Source of the DNA: an uncultured Prevotellaceae bacterium
Lineage (GTDB): Bacteria > Bacteroidota > Bacteroidia > Bacteroidales > Muribaculaceae
NCBI GenBank assembly: GCA_900318345.1
Contig: ONKD01000004.1
Location: 1 to 64,000 of the forward strand
Reading direction: 5' to 3'
DNA: 64,000 bases
Positions 9,996 through 18,553 of the stretch are shown here, one piece after another; the first letter of the stretch is position 1; each line of letters starts with the position of its first letter. A program made the position numbers and the translations under genes. Below the pieces are notes generated by a model. It had not been told where the DNA came from, did not search any database, and saw only the letters and a program-made list of their open reading frames with translations.

Positions 9996-10057
9996 GATGT
10001 AATTGATTTTGATATTACTAATGATACTGATATGACTTGTATTACTCATATTGATGA

Positions 10058-11512
10058 TTATCTGCTTCTTTTGATTTTTCGACCCGCAGGTCTGACCATT
10101 GCGGCTGCCTGTAGGATGCACCTCATCCACCAGCGCTCATCATCGTCATCCTTGTCTCGTCCCCATCCAGACATATTACCGCTGCCTCCGCCGCCACAAG
10201 ACTCTGCATAGGTCGTGGCCTGACTGATGTAGTTGATGGCCAACAGAAGGGCGCAGTTGATGATGTGTTGAGAATTGTTTCTGAGGTCAAAGAAGCCGGA
10301 CTTATCTAAAATCTCATGTTGTTCCGCATTGAGGGTAGGCAAAAGAGGCTCCATCGAAGAAGCCATCATCTTATAATACGTGGCATTGATGTTTGAGTGA
10401 ACTATTTCAGCCTTTCTGTCAATGTCATCTCCGATGAATCTAGACATTTTGCTATGGGCTTGCTTCATTTTTTCAAGTTCCGTTTTGGCATTCGATAGTT
10501 CGGATTCCGCTTCGTCCAGCATTCGTTGCTTGTCCGCTATCTTCTGATCGATGTCTTTCATCTGTTTACGGAGTTCTTCCATGCGATTGGCTAACTGCTC
10601 CTTGTTCTGTCCGTCTTCTCCAAGTTGCTGAGCGATAAGTTCTATTTCTTCGTTTATTTTTTCTTTCCGGGTCTGTAAGTTCGCTATCATCGTGGACAAT
10701 CCTTTCAGTTTGATCTCGGCTCTACGAATCTGCCTCTGTAATCCTTCTCTGGTATTCTCCAACTCCTGCACCTGGTTGATGAGGTCACGTTTGTATTCCT
10801 CTGTCGAGCGATGCCTTGCGCCTGTTTCAGCCTTATTGCTGCCACGTTCAAGTCCCCAGTGACTGTTGACTTCCTCGTACAGTTCATTGTGAAGTCGTGT
10901 AAAAGTTGCTTTCTCTTCCATGGGATTCTTCCCAAAAACGCTTGTCCATGAAATCCGTTGGTTCATTTCGTCAATGGGAAGGACGGTACAGTGGCAATGA
11001 GGATTCGTTTCATCCAAATGAACGTAGAAACTGACGATGTTTTCCTCGCCGAATTTTCGGGCAACAAAGCGATAGACATCAGCCGCCCATTTCTCAATGT
11101 CCTTGGTTCTTGTTAGTTTTGAGTTATCCGCCCCTTTATTGAGATTTACGTCCTGCTCTCCGAACGCCATTTCCAACATGCGCCCTCTACTGCCGCCGAA
11201 TATCATCTGAGCAAGGATCCGCTGCTTTCTGCGTGCCATAGCCCTGGCATTAGGATTCTTGATACCACGTGAGTTGAGGATGTCTTTCATCCTCTCGTCA
11301 ATGCTCTTGGACTTGTCTATCGGCTGGACCTTTCCTCCTTTTGTGACCTCGAAGTTCAGATGGGCACGAGTCGGGTCGTAATTGGCAAGGCTGTCTTTGG
11401 ATTTTCTGTCCCAAAGGTTTTCTGACCAGTTGCGCTGCTGCTCGTTGCTTTCTTGTTTTGATATGCCATCCTTGTTCGGACGCACATCCATTACTTGTTT
11501 CTTTTCTGCCAT
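10058..11512 (-). CDS. MobV-family relaxase (Mob/Pre)
   Basis: About 484 residues; the ATG at 11512 is preferred over an in-frame GTG at 11533. The N-terminal relaxase domain contains the early YDPTRAHLNFE motif (residues 45-55) and the metal-binding motif HLDETNPHCH (165-174), which matches the His-x-Asp-Glu...Pro-His-x-His signature of MobV/Pre relaxases. These nick oriT and bind the transferred strand. A long Glu/Lys-rich coiled coil follows (about 230-345), then a less conserved tail rich in glycine and basic residues. Upstream lies an intergenic region with direct and inverted repeats, the natural place for oriT. Without visible type IV secretion genes, mobilization would depend on another element. 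Confidence 0.9.
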   Translation of the reverse strand: MAEKKQVMDVRPNKDGISKQESNEQQRNWSENLWDRKSKDSLANYDPTRAHLNFEVTKGGKVQPIDKSKSIDERMKDILNSRGIKNPNARAMARRKQRILAQMIFGGSRGRMLEMAFGEQDVNLNKGADNSKLTRTKDIEKWAADVYRFVARKFGEENIVSFYVHLDETNPHCHCTVLPIDEMNQRISWTSVFGKNPMEEKATFTRLHNELYEEVNSHWGLERGSNKAETGARHRSTEEYKRDLINQVQELENTREGLQRQIRRAEIKLKGLSTMIANLQTRKEKINEEIELIAQQLGEDGQNKEQLANRMEELRKQMKDIDQKIADKQRMLDEAESELSNAKTELEKMKQAHSKMSRFIGDDIDRKAEIVHSNINATYYKMMASSMEPLLPTLNAEQHEILDKSGFFDLRNNSQHIINCALLLAINYISQATTYAESCGGGGSGNMSGWGRDKDDDDERWWMRCILQAAAMVRPAGRKIKRSR

Positions 11513-11534
11513 TTTTTTGTGTCTATTAATCACT

Positions 11535-11700
11535 TTTGCCTGAGCTTGCTCCCCGTAGGAACTCCTTCAGGAGAGGCAGCCTAACGAGTTAATGAATGTT
11601 AACTCTTATTAGGCTAAGAGTTTTTATAAAACTCCCTTCCCTTTGTTCGACATCATATCCCTTTGTTCGGAGGAGCAAGCTCCCCATTTGGGAGAGTGAA
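11535..11700. repeat. Candidate oriT region: inverted and direct repeats upstream of the relaxase gene
   Basis: GAGCTTGCTCC at 11542-11552 and its inverse GGAGCAAGCTC at 11672-11682 bracket the region. A near-palindrome (CCTAACGAGTTAA facing GTTAACTCTTATTAGG) lies at 11580-11613. The 12-mer TCCCTTTGTTCG occurs twice in direct orientation, at 11638-11649 and 11658-11669, exactly 20 bp apart. MobV oriTs usually lie just upstream of the relaxase gene and contain such repeats; the oriT assignment is inference. Confidence 0.5.
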
Positions 11701-11763
11701 GTTCCAATCATTGATTGTTGCTGCCTGCTCATATTCGAGAAGATTGAAGAGTCTGCAATCAAT

Positions 11764-12105
11764 TTACTTGATGAGTTTCTCTGCTTCGGCACTCAGCGAA
11801 TAGGCAAAATATTTGCCGAAACGCTCCCGTCTAAGTAAACCCAGATCGATGAGTTCCTGGGTGAATTTCTGGACGCTTGGGCGGCTCCAATGCCATAGCT
11901 TTGCCAGTTCACTGTTTGTGACTTTGTACAATTGTAACTGGCCTTCTCCTTGGGAACAAGGAAATCCATCAAGGATATGCTCCGCTAACCACATGAATGC
12001 GTCAAAACGAGACAGCTTGTGATTGTCTTTCGTTTTAAGGATTTCCAGAAGAGTGTTGTCAAATGTCATCTTGTGGATAGTTCTATTTATCTGATTCTTT
12101 TTCAT
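11764..12105 (-). CDS. Winged-helix DNA-binding protein of the mobile element
   Basis: This 113-residue protein reads as one winged-helix-type domain. The middle (LSRFDAFMWLAEHIL, then VTNSELAKLWHWSRPSVQKFTQELIDLGLL, about residues 66-95) has the helix-turn-helix spacing, followed by RRERFGKYFAYSLS as a possible wing. It lies between a small membrane-protein gene and the relaxase gene, upstream of the repeat-rich putative oriT. A mobilization accessory or transcription-regulator role is therefore plausible. The exact family is not recognised. Confidence 0.6.
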   Translation of the reverse strand: MKKNQINRTIHKMTFDNTLLEILKTKDNHKLSRFDAFMWLAEHILDGFPCSQGEGQLQLYKVTNSELAKLWHWSRPSVQKFTQELIDLGLLRRERFGKYFAYSLSAEAEKLIK

Positions 12106-12141
12106 GACAAATTGTTTTTATTATGGTGTTAATGTTTATTT

Positions 12142-12630
12142 TCAACTAAAATAGGAGTCAACGAATTTCTTGTTCATACCCTCCTCATGAAGATGCTTCT
12201 TCTGAAAGTCCTCAACTTCTTTGGATGGAAAGAATGTTGCACACTCCAGGATCAATGCCAAAGATATAGAAGTCGAGAATGTGTGAGGTGCGAATAGCAG
12301 AGCAACGCTTGCAATGGCCATGAGCCGATACAAGGCTTTGTTCCGTCTGGTGGCGAGCATCAGCCGGACAGTTGTTTTGGTTGCAAACATGAAGAATACA
12401 ATGAAGGAAGAAAAGATAAAACCGTAGTCTTCGGGAAACACGGCAAAGTATGTGACATGAAAGAAAATGAGCACAAGTTGTGTGATGTTCGTTGCCATCT
12501 TTCTGGCATTGTTGTCGAATGCCAAGCGAAGCCATACGATGATGTACGGTGGTTTGTATTTCCGATAAAGCAAAAAAGGAAGCAATATCAGTAATAAGGG
12601 AAATACGAAGAATATGATCTTTGCTATCAT
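12142..12630 (-). CDS. Hypothetical membrane protein of the mobile element
   Basis: 162 residues with about four hydrophobic segments: residues 4-22 (IIFFVFPLLLILLPFLLY), about 48-66 (ITQLVLIFFHVTYFAVF), about 70-88 (YGFIFSSFIVFFMFATK) and about 102-125 (LMAIASVALLFAPHTFSTSISLAL). The charged C-terminus (SKEVEDFQKKHLHEEG) is probably cytoplasmic. No family is recognised. It sits in the leftward run with the relaxase, 36 bp from the winged-helix gene. Confidence 0.55.
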   Translation of the reverse strand: MIAKIIFFVFPLLLILLPFLLYRKYKPPYIIVWLRLAFDNNARKMATNITQLVLIFFHVTYFAVFPEDYGFIFSSFIVFFMFATKTTVRLMLATRRNKALYRLMAIASVALLFAPHTFSTSISLALILECATFFPSKEVEDFQKKHLHEEGMNKKFVDSYFS

Positions 12631-12670
12631 ATGTGATTTCAGTAATACAAGTAATATGGATTATATTGAA

Positions 12671-13054
12671 TTAACTGTTCTCTGCGTAGATGTCGAAGGC
12701 CGTACTGACTAGCTTCAGTTTTAGCGCTTGGAATGATGCCCGACGCACGATGACCTCAATGTCAAACAGGGTCGGCTCACCATTGTCAATCCGCTGTGCA
12801 AACGCCTTATCCCTGCGACTGATTTTTGTGATAATTCTGTCAATGTCATTTTCATAAATGTTCCAGATGCTCCGATTTACATGGTTCTTCGGTCGGGTCG
12901 TCACCATAACATTAAGGACAAGACAAGTGGACTTGACAAGGATTTTGCCCTGTTGTGTCATATACTGCCTTTTAGCGCGAGGGATGACAGCACGGTATTT
13001 CGTGCTGTTGGCGTTGATCATGTCGGCTATCTTATATAGGAGTTCTGTTCTCAT
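12671..13054 (-). CDS. Hypothetical protein, coupled to the preceding gene
   Basis: 127 residues, basic in the N-terminal half (RAVIPRAKRQYMTQQGKILVKST) and mixed alpha/beta without transmembrane segments or a signal peptide. Its ATG overlaps the stop of the upstream gene (ATGA, 13051-13054), so the two are probably translated together and may work together. No family is recognised. Confidence 0.55.
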   Translation of the reverse strand: MRTELLYKIADMINANSTKYRAVIPRAKRQYMTQQGKILVKSTCLVLNVMVTTRPKNHVNRSIWNIYENDIDRIITKISRRDKAFAQRIDNGEPTLFDIEVIVRRASFQALKLKLVSTAFDIYAENS

Positions 13055-13500
13055 TCCAACAGACAGAATAAGCCAAGCACTTCAGAAACCTCCATGGCCT
13101 GTATGAAGTCGAAACTTTTGGCGTGTGACGTCAGATCTAATTCCAGCTCACTCTCCATCGTGTCAAGTGAGTCGAAAATGGAAATGGTCAGGTCACTGAC
13201 ATATTCACGGTTATCTGAGACCATGTTGAACTTAAACATGTTCTTTCCATTGGCTGTAAAGAAACAGCAATGATGCAGCTTTGCGTTGTCCTTACTTGTG
13301 CCATGATAAAGCAGCGACAATTCCATGTCATCTTCAAGCATATCCATCACGAGGCTGATTGGCAATGCCTCCTCCAATGTGAAATACAATATGGCGGAAT
13401 CGTCTGTGATGTCCGTTTCTTCGGCTGTCGTGTTTTTTATCAACTTTGGCAGCATGAGCGGCGCTAAGGCCATAAATCTGGTTACTTCGTCTTTAATCAT
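13051..13500 (-). CDS. Hypothetical acidic cytoplasmic protein
   Basis: 149 residues, acidic, no signal peptide or membrane segment. Predicted beta-rich middle (AILYFTLEEALPISLVMDML, LSLLYHGTS, HHCCFFTANGKNMFKFNMV). The C-terminus has EVSEVLGLFCLLE. It is the second gene of the leftward run, after the lipoprotein, and overlaps the next gene by ATGA. The acidic/basic pairing with its neighbour hints at a two-protein complex, which is inference. No family is recognised. Confidence 0.5.
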   Translation of the reverse strand: MIKDEVTRFMALAPLMLPKLIKNTTAEETDITDDSAILYFTLEEALPISLVMDMLEDDMELSLLYHGTSKDNAKLHHCCFFTANGKNMFKFNMVSDNREYVSDLTISIFDSLDTMESELELDLTSHAKSFDFIQAMEVSEVLGLFCLLE

Positions 13501-13512
13501 ATCCTTGAATAT

Positions 13513-14559
13513 TTAGAGTGTTAATACATACATTTTCAAGAGTTGTTGAGGAAGGAGATAGTTTAAGGTACGTTGGTCAATGCCGAATGTCTCGGCAAAT
13601 TTGACCGACTTCGGCAGTTGTGCGATGATGTTGTTGAAATGACTATGCTCCTGTGGCGTGAGTGTGGCGATCGAAAACTGGTCAATGCTGATGAACGGCT
13701 GAATAATCATCCAGAGATAGGCATTTCCCTGTGCCTTGCTCATTGTCTTCTGACTGTTGATGTCCGATATGCAGGCGGTGGAGTTTTGCAAAAGCCGTCT
13801 GACCGTCCGCATAGACATATAGACCATGGCGTCACGTGCAGCAATCTCTCCGTTTCTCGCAGCAATAAAGATGTTCCGGCAAATCCGTTCCGTTTCTTGT
13901 GTGATGTCAGATAACGGCTCGTTATCCATCTCATAGATGTGAACCAGGAATGAGCGGAACAAATTATCCTCCCTGCCGATGAAGTCAAGCATGGCAGCCT
14001 TATCATGGATGCCGGATTGTATGGCTTGCTTCAACAGGCTGCGATATTGAGAAAGAATATCTTTCTTGTTGGCTACAAAGACAGGGACACTGTCTAATGC
14101 GACAAAGAAAGGCTGCGCTTCAATAACGGCCTCGTGCAGCTCATTGTCCTCATGGAATATGGATGTCTGCTCCTTGATTTGCAGAACATCCTCGTATGAG
14201 TACCGCCATGTCTCAGTCAGTCTGAGAAACTCAAAACGAATGGAGTCGTGGATTGATGCATAGTCATTTGCACAATGTAAGTCTTTAATGAATGTGGAAT
14301 CCTTCATCAGAAAGTGGTAAACGGTATCTGAGATCTCCTTCCATACCTTGATTTCTTTACAGAATGATGAAGTGTTGCAGGTCTTTGTTTCTTTGACGGA
14401 ACTCAGATAATCCTGATATGCTCTTAACGCATCATTTGAAGATCTGAAATCAAGTTTGTCATCACTGGAGCATGATGAAAACAGGAAAACCGTCAGGCAT
14501 AATGAACATAGTTTTAATGTCAAATGTTTTGAGTTTTTGAACGTGTTAAATGTGATCAT
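13513..14559 (-). CDS. Hypothetical lipoprotein of the mobile element
   Basis: About 348 residues from the ATG at 14559, which follows an AAGGAT ribosome-binding-like stretch. A signal peptide ends in a lipobox (LFLFSSCSS, Cys at about residue 30) followed by Ser-Ser-Asp-Asp, typical of Bacteroidetes surface-exported lipoproteins. The rest is alpha-helical and polar, with a CNTSSFCKEI pair of cysteines near residue 65. No enzymatic motif is seen. It is the first gene of the leftward run ending with the relaxase and SLOG genes; a TAnnTTTG box lies just upstream on the minus strand (14596-14603). Function unknown. Confidence 0.65.
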   Translation of the reverse strand: MITFNTFKNSKHLTLKLCSLCLTVFLFSSCSSDDKLDFRSSNDALRAYQDYLSSVKETKTCNTSSFCKEIKVWKEISDTVYHFLMKDSTFIKDLHCANDYASIHDSIRFEFLRLTETWRYSYEDVLQIKEQTSIFHEDNELHEAVIEAQPFFVALDSVPVFVANKKDILSQYRSLLKQAIQSGIHDKAAMLDFIGREDNLFRSFLVHIYEMDNEPLSDITQETERICRNIFIAARNGEIAARDAMVYMSMRTVRRLLQNSTACISDINSQKTMSKAQGNAYLWMIIQPFISIDQFSIATLTPQEHSHFNNIIAQLPKSVKFAETFGIDQRTLNYLLPQQLLKMYVLTL

Positions 14560-14759
14560 ATCCTTATAAATATGTTTGGGTTGATTTACAGGATGCAAAA
14601 CTACTGTGTTTTGCTCAAAATATTGATATTTTTCCTAATATTTTAATTATTGATATCATTTTATTGAGAAATAGAACCAAACAGAACCAAATTGCTTATT
14701 TGATTGCAAAACAAAGTGTTAAAGTTGACAAATAAAGTGTCTATTAAATAATTATAATA

Positions 14760-14774
14760 TAACTTTGCGCTCAA
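14760..14774 (+). promoter_or_regulatory. -7 promoter box of the recombinase-like/topB operon
   Basis: TAACTTTGCGCTCAA contains the Bacteroidetes -7 consensus TAnnTTTG, 30 bp before the ATG at 14797. The same 15 bases occur on the minus strand at 19330-19344, before another gene of the element. Confidence 0.65.
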
Positions 14775-14796
14775 TATTTGCAGCAAGAGGTACAAC

Positions 14797-15408
14797 ATGA
14801 GTTGCGTCGGCTATATAAATAATGCTCAATATGTTGATAGTATTGAAGTGGGGGTTTCAAAGATGAAACAGCTTCAATGTTCCCCTATCCATATTGAGGA
14901 CAAGGATGACAATGATCGTCTTGAATGGAAGTGCTTTCTCGGCAAACTCAATGAAGGCGACGCAGCGGTGCTTCTGTCATTTGACAATGCCTTCAAGAAT
15001 CACACGGATCTGGTGTTTTTCCTGAAATACTGCCTAAGTCGGCACATTCGGATTATTTCTTTGTTCGATGGTTTGGACACCTCCGATGAGTTGTTCCCAA
15101 ATGGCAGCACCAGGAATGTGCTCTCTGCCATTGTCAATGTGCGTACAGACAAGCGTGATGAAGGTTTTGATGACTTTGAGGCGGAACTCATTGCAGATAA
15201 GCACCAGGAGAAGAAACTGAAGAAATACCGCATGGTCATCAATATGTACAATGCGGGTTACAGCATCAAGGAAATCATGTCAAGGACGGGCTATCACGGG
15301 AAGAGCAACATCTACAGGATTCTCCACATGTACAATGTGGAGCTGGAATACCCAACGATGGTCCGCACAAGACACCAGTCACCAAATATCATTCAAAGGA
15401 ACTTGTAA
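14797..15408 (+). CDS. Serine-recombinase-like protein lacking catalytic residues, with C-terminal HTH
   Basis: The 203 residues follow the resolvase fold. There is a first strand ending VGYINN, NEGDAAVLLSFDNAFKNHTDLVFFLK (about 53-78, matching the EGDVILVKKLDRLGRD region of gamma-delta resolvase), and a DGLDTSDELF loop. A C-terminal helix-turn-helix follows (MVINMYNAGYSIKEIMSRTGYHGKSNIYRILHMY, about 146-179). By that alignment the nucleophile Ser10 is Asn, Arg8 is Ile, Arg68 is Asn and Arg71 is Lys, so strand cleavage is not expected. It may be a DNA-binding regulator or architectural protein. It starts a rightward operon and ends 11 bp before topoisomerase III. The family alignment was made by eye. 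Confidence 0.7.
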   Translation: MSCVGYINNAQYVDSIEVGVSKMKQLQCSPIHIEDKDDNDRLEWKCFLGKLNEGDAAVLLSFDNAFKNHTDLVFFLKYCLSRHIRIISLFDGLDTSDELFPNGSTRNVLSAIVNVRTDKRDEGFDDFEAELIADKHQEKKLKKYRMVINMYNAGYSIKEIMSRTGYHGKSNIYRILHMYNVELEYPTMVRTRHQSPNIIQRNL

Positions 15409-15419
15409 ACATAATCGTT

Positions 15420-17537
15420 ATGACAGTTTATATTGCAGAAAAGCCGGACATCGCCACAGCTATAGCGTCTTACTTGTGGACTGATTATGCCGCTTGTAGG
15501 AGCAAGCACTGCTACCAGAAAGATGATGTCATCGTGACATGGGCGTTTGGCCACATCTTGATGACGGCTATGCCTGAGGCCTACGGTAAGGAATATGCTG
15601 ATTTTAAGAAATATCCCATATTCCCGACAGAATGGAAGAAACTCCCCTCGCCAACAGCCAAGGGACAATTTGAGTATATCCGCACTGTTTTGAAGAAGGC
15701 CGATGTCGTAGTCAATGGCGGTGACCCTGACCGTGAGGGGCAGTTGCTGATTGACGAAATATTGGAATATGTAGGCTATAAGGGGGATGTACGGCGCATT
15801 CTCATCAATGCCAAAGACAGCGACAGTATGAAACGGGCGTTTGACAATATCGTGCCGAATGAACGGTTTCGTTCATTGTACCATGCAGGCATGGCGCGTG
15901 AACGGGCAGACTGGTTAGTAGGCATCAATCTGTCGAGGGCATATACGATCAGTGCCCGGACAGGCGGTAATGGTTGTGTCTGGCGTGTAGGGCGTGTGAA
16001 GACACCCACGCTTGCTTTGGTGGTCAATCGGGAAAAGGAGATAAAAGATTTCCATTCCATCAACTACTATGAATTGAAGGCTAACCTCTCAAAGGGCGGC
16101 ATCCCCTTCACGGCAACATTGACATCGACAGCGGATGCTCCGACTGACTGCGAAGGGCGTATCATTGACCGGAAATATCTGGAGCGGATCAAGGAAGAAA
16201 TCAAAAATAAAACCGCAAGGGTCACCCACTGCGAGAGGCATAGCCAGACTGAAAGTTCGCCATTGCCTTACTCCATCGATACTTTGCAGGTGGAAGCCAA
16301 TAAGCGTTATGGCATGTCTCCGTCGAGTGTGCTTGCAAGGGTACAGTCCTTGTATGAAAAGAAGTTCGTGAGCTATCCACGTTCTGACTGTAATTACATC
16401 CCATCAAGTCAACACCAGGATGGTGTCCGAATTTTGAAATCCCTTGGCGATTATGGCATGGAGGCTGCACTCCATGCCGACTCCACAATAAAGAGTCGCT
16501 GCTTCAATGACAACAAGGTCAGCGCACATCATGCGCTGATACCTACTGGCGTTGTCCCAAAAAACTTGGACGAATGGGAGCGCAAGATCTATGAAATGAT
16601 AGCCATGCGGTACATCATCCAGTTCTTTCCACCTTGTAAATACAACGCCATCAAATACGAAATAGAGGCACAAGGATGTATGTTCGCAGGAACTGGCAAG
16701 GCGGTTGTCAGTCCAGGATGGCGTAGTGTTGCTAAGTCGGATGACAAGGAGGATGAAGTCAAAGACATTCCAAACCTTGTGGTTGGCGATGAGTTCCCTA
16801 TACCTGTATATATTATAGAGGATAAGAAGACCACTCCCCCTAAGCGTTTTACGGAAGGCTCGCTGCTGGCAGCGATGACCAATATCTGGCGTTTTGTCAA
16901 CCCGGACAATCCTAACAGAGAGAAACTGAAGGAGTGCAAAGGCATTGGAACGCCGGCAACTCGTGATAGCATCATTGCTGACTTGCTCGCCATATCGTCA
17001 GGAAAGTCTCATTCGTTTCCCTGTATTCAGAAAAAGGGTAAGGAACTCGTTCCGACTGACTTCGGCGTGGCAATGATCGAGAACATTCACGAATCATTGA
17101 CCAAGCCTGACCTCACGGCAGAAATGGAGTATAATCTCTCGGCCATTGCCGATGGAAAGATGGGGTTAGGTGACTTTATGGAGCAGACCGAGAGGATGGT
17201 TCGCGAAAACATTAAGTTCGCAGAAGAGACCTCTCCTCGTATGTCATTGACAATCAAAGCAGCTGAAGGCCAGGAGGTTCCCAATAGGGAATGTCCTGTA
17301 TGCCATCGTAAAACGCTTGTACGCAAGTATTCCCCGAAGACCAAGAAGCACTTCTGGATCTGTCAGGAGAATTCTTGTGTACATCCGACCACTCTGAAAC
17401 CAATCTTCTATGCGGACCTGCGGATGAAGCCTGTCATCAAGCTTTGCCCGATATGCGGTCTGCCGCTGATAAGCGTGTTCAGCAAAAAGAAGAAGCAATC
17501 ATACTGGTTCTGTCCAAAGTGTAATGAGTTCAAATAA
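15420..17537 (+). CDS. topB: DNA topoisomerase III (type IA), element-encoded, Exc-like
   Basis: 705 residues. The TOPRIM domain begins MTVYIAEKPDIATAIASYL and has the acidic triad region NGGDPDREGQLLIDEIL (about 101-117). The active-site tyrosine is Tyr319 in KKFVSYPRSDCNYI. C-terminal Zn-ribbon modules have CPVCHRKT...FWICQENSC and CPICGLPL...WFCPKCNEFK. Type IA enzymes relax or decatenate DNA through single-strand passage. In the Bacteroides element CTnDOT, the excision factor Exc is a topoisomerase III homologue, so a role in excision or transfer is the best guess here. It is cotranscribed with the serine-recombinase-like gene and followed by a strong terminator. Confidence 0.95.
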   Translation: MTVYIAEKPDIATAIASYLWTDYAACRSKHCYQKDDVIVTWAFGHILMTAMPEAYGKEYADFKKYPIFPTEWKKLPSPTAKGQFEYIRTVLKKADVVVNGGDPDREGQLLIDEILEYVGYKGDVRRILINAKDSDSMKRAFDNIVPNERFRSLYHAGMARERADWLVGINLSRAYTISARTGGNGCVWRVGRVKTPTLALVVNREKEIKDFHSINYYELKANLSKGGIPFTATLTSTADAPTDCEGRIIDRKYLERIKEEIKNKTARVTHCERHSQTESSPLPYSIDTLQVEANKRYGMSPSSVLARVQSLYEKKFVSYPRSDCNYIPSSQHQDGVRILKSLGDYGMEAALHADSTIKSRCFNDNKVSAHHALIPTGVVPKNLDEWERKIYEMIAMRYIIQFFPPCKYNAIKYEIEAQGCMFAGTGKAVVSPGWRSVAKSDDKEDEVKDIPNLVVGDEFPIPVYIIEDKKTTPPKRFTEGSLLAAMTNIWRFVNPDNPNREKLKECKGIGTPATRDSIIADLLAISSGKSHSFPCIQKKGKELVPTDFGVAMIENIHESLTKPDLTAEMEYNLSAIADGKMGLGDFMEQTERMVRENIKFAEETSPRMSLTIKAAEGQEVPNRECPVCHRKTLVRKYSPKTKKHFWICQENSCVHPTTLKPIFYADLRMKPVIKLCPICGLPLISVFSKKKKQSYWFCPKCNEFK

Positions 17538-17600
17538 CCGCAGCAATACAAACACCAACTAACTTTTTTCATTTCATACGACTAGTTTTTAATAAAACAA

Positions 17601-17637
17601 TGCAGGGGTCACCTTTGGCAGGCCGCCCCTGTTTTTT
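17601..17637 (+). terminator. Rho-independent terminator after topB
   Basis: CAGGGG (17603-17608) pairs with CCCCTG (17626-17631), with further G/C pairing inside, followed by six Ts. Confidence 0.85.
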
Positions 17638-17676
17638 GTAGCGAAACAAAACCTGGGTTGTTTGTGCTTCGCTACA
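17637..17676. repeat. Second hairpin directly after the topB terminator
   Basis: TGTAGCGAA (17637-17645) pairs perfectly with TTCGCTACA (17668-17676), and ACAAAAC inside can pair with GTTGTTT. A short GCTAC repeat follows. It has no T tract, so it is more likely a structured RNA end or a protein-binding site than a terminator. Confidence 0.5.
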
Positions 17677-18047
17677 TCGCTACAAGAAAATAAAGCAATC
17701 TCATATGAAGCTATTATATTTCAGATGAATGAGGGTGGCGATGCAGTCCATGCCAACAATGAATCTGCCTGCCAGGCCATTGCATGGTGGTGACCTGTGA
17801 GTGTCGTCGAAAAAGAAACTCCGTGTTATATGTACGGAAAAGAGAAGGCATGTCTGTTGTCAGACTTGCATTCTCCAGTACATACATCACAGAGTTTCTC
17901 GGCGACTCTCACTGGTCATTGTCCAATACTGCGAAGGCTTTCATGCTTGCACGAAAGGCCGAGACGTGATGGACAAAAGCGATGCCAATGGCTGGCAAGT
18001 AGAAAGACACAGAAATTTGGCATGGGCGCATCTTGGGTGGGGATGAG
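17677..18047. other. Intergenic region between convergent topB and excisionase-like genes
   Basis: Short frames exist on both strands but overlap each other and have no recognisable protein pattern. Apart from the two hairpins at its left side I see no gene here. Confidence 0.4.
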
Positions 18048-18434
18048 TCATCTTCTTGGATAGAATCCTTTGGGTTTTCGTCTAAATGAAGCCAGGCGCA
18101 TGTCATTCTCTTCGTCTGTATTCATGCTGCTTTCCTGGTTTTTCCTGCCGCCTTCAAGCCAATGCACAAGTTCATCTTTGAAAAAAATGAAGTTTTTCCC
18201 TCGTTTGGTGACTGTGATGTTGCCACGTTCTACGTGATAGTACATTGTTGATTTCTTCATCTTCAGGAAGTCACATGCCTCGTCAATAGTCATTGGAATA
18301 TGTTCGGCTGAAGATGTGGAATTGCCGTCTATCCGTTCTCTGATGGTTTCAATTACACGTTCAAGCCGCTCCATTTTGCTGAGCACCTGTGAGACCATCA
18401 TGGGAAGGTCGTTGAATGTAATCTGTTCTTGCAT
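18048..18434 (-). CDS. Excisionase-like helix-turn-helix protein
   Basis: 128 residues. The N-terminal 45 form a short coiled-coil-like helix (VLSKMERLERVIETIRERI). A single MerR/excisionase-type winged HTH follows (IPMTIDEACDFLKMKKSTMYYHVERGNITVTKRGKNFIFFKDELVHWL, about 46-94), then a polar tail. This is the usual form of the small Xis-type proteins of Bacteroidales integrative elements, which bend attachment-site DNA and direct the integrase toward excision. It lies between the membrane-protein gene and the convergent topB gene. The excision role is inference from family and context. Confidence 0.8.
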   Translation of the reverse strand: MQEQITFNDLPMMVSQVLSKMERLERVIETIRERIDGNSTSSAEHIPMTIDEACDFLKMKKSTMYYHVERGNITVTKRGKNFIFFKDELVHWLEGGRKNQESSMNTDEENDMRLASFRRKPKGFYPRR

Positions 18435-18553
18435 ATTGTCGAAATTATTATGATTCCGAGGGCAAAGTAACAGACTGATTCAATGCTGGATGATGTCATC
18501 AAAAGTTAAGTTTGGAATAAGTCAGAATAAGTTGTAACAAGCAGGTAAATGTT

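Noticed and set aside
17784-18106. Overlapping small frames on both strands
   Set aside because: Several frames compete over the same bases with no protein pattern; treated as noncoding.
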